Below the pieces are notes generated by a model. That model was not told the origin of the DNA, ran no database searches, and saw nothing but the letters and a program-made list of their open reading frames with translations. DNA of 24,112 nt. Source: Coemansia sp. RSA 922 (Eukaryota > Kickxellomycota > Kickxellomycetes > Kickxellales > Kickxellaceae). The first letter of the stretch is position 1; each line of letters starts with the position of its first letter. Made by a program: the position numbers and the translations under genes. The stretch covers positions 1 to 24,112 of the forward strand of contig JANBQS010000259.1 of NCBI GenBank assembly GCA_027577415.1, read 5' to 3'. This document shows, in pieces, positions 22,432 through 24,112 of the stretch.

Positions 22432-24042
22432 ATGCCCAGTCACATTTCTCTTGCACAACGGATACACTCAGATATTCTCCAATTAATTATACAGTATACG
22501 GTACATGGAGTAATGCTACCAAGTGGACAACTTGAAGCCAAAAAAGACAAAGTAAAGGAGCTTCTGTATGTGTCCTCAACTTGGCGAATAGCAGCACTCG
22601 AGTTTATGTGGAAGAAGCTAAGTTTGACTATTGATGGCGACGTCAACAAGGTATTTGTGAACAACATCGCATGGGCTAAGCATTTTAAATTGCCCAACAA
22701 TGCTATACACATAATCAGAGAAATAAACATAATGGTTCCAATGTACACTGTTGTCAACGGCAAAGCACTCAGGCTGCTGAAAAAGTACATGGGAGATACC
22801 CAGGTTTTGCCTCTGGTTCATAAGCTGTCTGTTGAGTTTACAATTTGTATGATTGGGTGTGGACGCCCAATGGATAGTGCTATTAGTAACACTATCGAGT
22901 TTGCTCAATTAATTCGAACTGTGATTGAACCATTAACAACCACCACAAGAGTTAAATGCGCTGGTGAATCGTGGCAAGTAGAATCATTCGAGGAAGAAGT
23001 GTTTGGTGTCTTTACCAATTCCCTATGCAGCAACACGAAGAGTGCAATGCTTTCGCTTAAACTGATGGACTTTGAATCTCTATCGACTGTTGACATAATC
23101 CCCTTGCTTTCTTCTTTAGAAATGCACTGTGAGAGTACAGTTAATTCATGCTCATCTATAATTCATAAATGTGCGACCACGCTTGCAGATTTAAGCGTTT
23201 GCACAAGAAATACTAATGCATTATTTTATGACACAGATGGTGGCACCATTGTGTATCCAAACTTGAAAAGCTTTCGCATTTACTCAAATGTGATGGCAGG
23301 TCCATTTGAAAGAGGAGTTGCTCCAGCTGTTGTGCCATTTCCCAATTTAAAGACACTACTGATATGTGAAAGATATCCATTTGGTGATGACGTACCATTC
23401 CGTGGCAATAACAACACCCTAGAACATGTGGGGACTGCCCTGGATAGCAGAACAGTAATAATGCTCAATAAGAGTCGCGTATTTGAAAGCAAATATACAT
23501 GCTTGCGACGTGTAGTAATTCTTGAAGATGACGTATCTTGCGACCTTTCAGATGTACCAGCGGCCACCATGAGAGAGTTCTTGCGCAAGCTGACAGGTAC
23601 TGTCCACGCACTTGGGTTCATGTCAGAGATAGCAGCTAGTAGTATAACTTTGGCTGCACCTCATAATCGCGGCTTTGAAAATATCCAAGTATTGGATGTG
23701 CGTTATACACTACTATCACTATTCCAAGTGTTAAATTTGTTAAAGGTGCTCCCATGTCTCAGAAAGCTTGGTAGTACCATGAATGGGTTAGGATCTGAAT
23801 TTAACGACATGGACTCTGCCAAACTTCCCGACCATATTGCCACCACATATTGCAATACTGGAAAACACCTTCACACTTTACTTTTGAATCGCCACAGCTC
23901 ATTATCCAGTGTACCTGTAGCAGAGTGCATCATGCTTTTGGCACTTGCTTGCCCAAAGTTCTATCGCATTTATTTGGCACCAGGTGATGCGCTTGACTAT
24001 CAGAAAAAAGTTGCTAAAGCATTGCGCAGTGGACCTTTGTGA
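22432..24042 (+). CDS. F-box-like / leucine-rich repeat-type protein
   Basis: This 536-aa protein starts MPSHISLAQRIHSDILQLII. It is followed by a KVKELLYVSSTWRIAALEFM segment (40-59), the pattern of a degenerate F-box (hydrophobic helix, conserved S/C-x-x-W, then helix). The rest contains irregular leucine-rich segments such as YPNLKSFRIYSN, FPNLKTLLICE, LRRVVILEDD and IQVLDVRYTLL, consistent with a divergent LRR-like solenoid. Large families of such proteins exist in early-diverging fungi; F-box members recruit substrates to SCF ubiquitin ligases, but SCF binding is not demonstrable here. I chose 22432 over the in-frame 22363 because a CT-rich leader precedes it and the earlier start would add a stretch resembling leader. 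The stop is followed by an AATAAA-like 3' flank at the window end. Confidence 0.62.
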   Translation: MPSHISLAQRIHSDILQLIIQYTVHGVMLPSGQLEAKKDKVKELLYVSSTWRIAALEFMWKKLSLTIDGDVNKVFVNNIAWAKHFKLPNNAIHIIREINIMVPMYTVVNGKALRLLKKYMGDTQVLPLVHKLSVEFTICMIGCGRPMDSAISNTIEFAQLIRTVIEPLTTTTRVKCAGESWQVESFEEEVFGVFTNSLCSNTKSAMLSLKLMDFESLSTVDIIPLLSSLEMHCESTVNSCSSIIHKCATTLADLSVCTRNTNALFYDTDGGTIVYPNLKSFRIYSNVMAGPFERGVAPAVVPFPNLKTLLICERYPFGDDVPFRGNNNTLEHVGTALDSRTVIMLNKSRVFESKYTCLRRVVILEDDVSCDLSDVPAATMREFLRKLTGTVHALGFMSEIAASSITLAAPHNRGFENIQVLDVRYTLLSLFQVLNLLKVLPCLRKLGSTMNGLGSEFNDMDSAKLPDHIATTYCNTGKHLHTLLLNRHSSLSSVPVAECIMLLALACPKFYRIYLAPGDALDYQKKVAKALRSGPL

Positions 24043-24112
24043 TACTAAAATGTATTCCGATAAATATAAAGAGAAGATAAAGAGTTCTATTTTGTAAACA
24101 ACAATAAACTCT
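24043..24112. other. 3' flank at the window end
   Basis: A/T-rich sequence with AATAAA near 24104, probably the poly(A) signal of the F-box-like gene. Nothing else is seen. Confidence 0.4.

Noticed and set aside
1..24112. tRNA genes or a bacterial-type operon
   Set aside because: No tRNA cloverleaf or B-box was recognised by eye, and gene spacing, introns and promoters are eukaryotic.

Overview
This window is eukaryotic nuclear DNA, most likely from an early-diverging fungus. Coding sequences are compact and mostly intronless. They are preceded by pyrimidine-rich leaders and TATA boxes, and the one clearly spliced gene has short T-rich introns with a CTAAT-type branch site. The gene set (Dug3, Rib4, a Brl1/Brr6 nuclear-envelope protein, RNase P subunit Rpp29/Pop4, MARVEL tetraspans) is fungal. 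A YANK/STK32 kinase and a SmgGDS-like ARM protein argue against a Saccharomyces-type yeast. A large F-box-like/leucine-rich protein at the right edge would fit Zoopagomycota or Mucoromycota, for example Kickxellomycotina. The taxonomic call is inference only.

Layout. (i) 1-2.4 kb is AT-rich and gene-poor. It opens with a degenerate telomere-like CTAACCC/CT tract and carries one small orphan gene. (ii) 2.4-18.4 kb is the conserved housekeeping core: YANK kinase (-), a lumazine-synthase-like paralogue, BRL1/BRR6 with two introns, true lumazine synthase RIB4, a second lumazine-synthase-like paralogue, DUG3, an SSAT-type acetyltransferase (-), two tandem MARVEL proteins, a METTL7-like methyltransferase, a Nudix hydrolase, a SmgGDS-like ARM protein, and POP4 (-), which converges on the ARM gene with 8 bp between stop codons. 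(iii) 18.4-24.1 kb is AT-rich accessory DNA: two recently duplicated ~120-aa orphan genes with duplicated promoters, a third small orphan gene, diverged upstream modules, a solo LTR with a 5-bp target duplication, a related LTR whose first bases supply the stop codon of one orphan gene, a decayed coiled-coil gag-like fragment, AT minisatellites, and the F-box-like gene.

The most interesting signal is the lumazine synthase trio at 5.1-9.6 kb. RIB4 keeps every catalytic motif. The genes on either side of it (with BRL1 between two of them) have the same fold-level landmarks but have lost the catalytic histidine, the substrate-stacking tryptophan and the phosphate loop. The two degenerate copies also share derived residues with each other that RIB4 lacks. 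This looks like a maintained pair of pseudo-enzymes, possibly assembly partners or regulators of riboflavin synthesis, rather than simple decay. Other leads are a small gene with a CRESS-Rep-like motif, a possible small RNA with two hairpins and a T-run, and a diverged tandem MARVEL pair.
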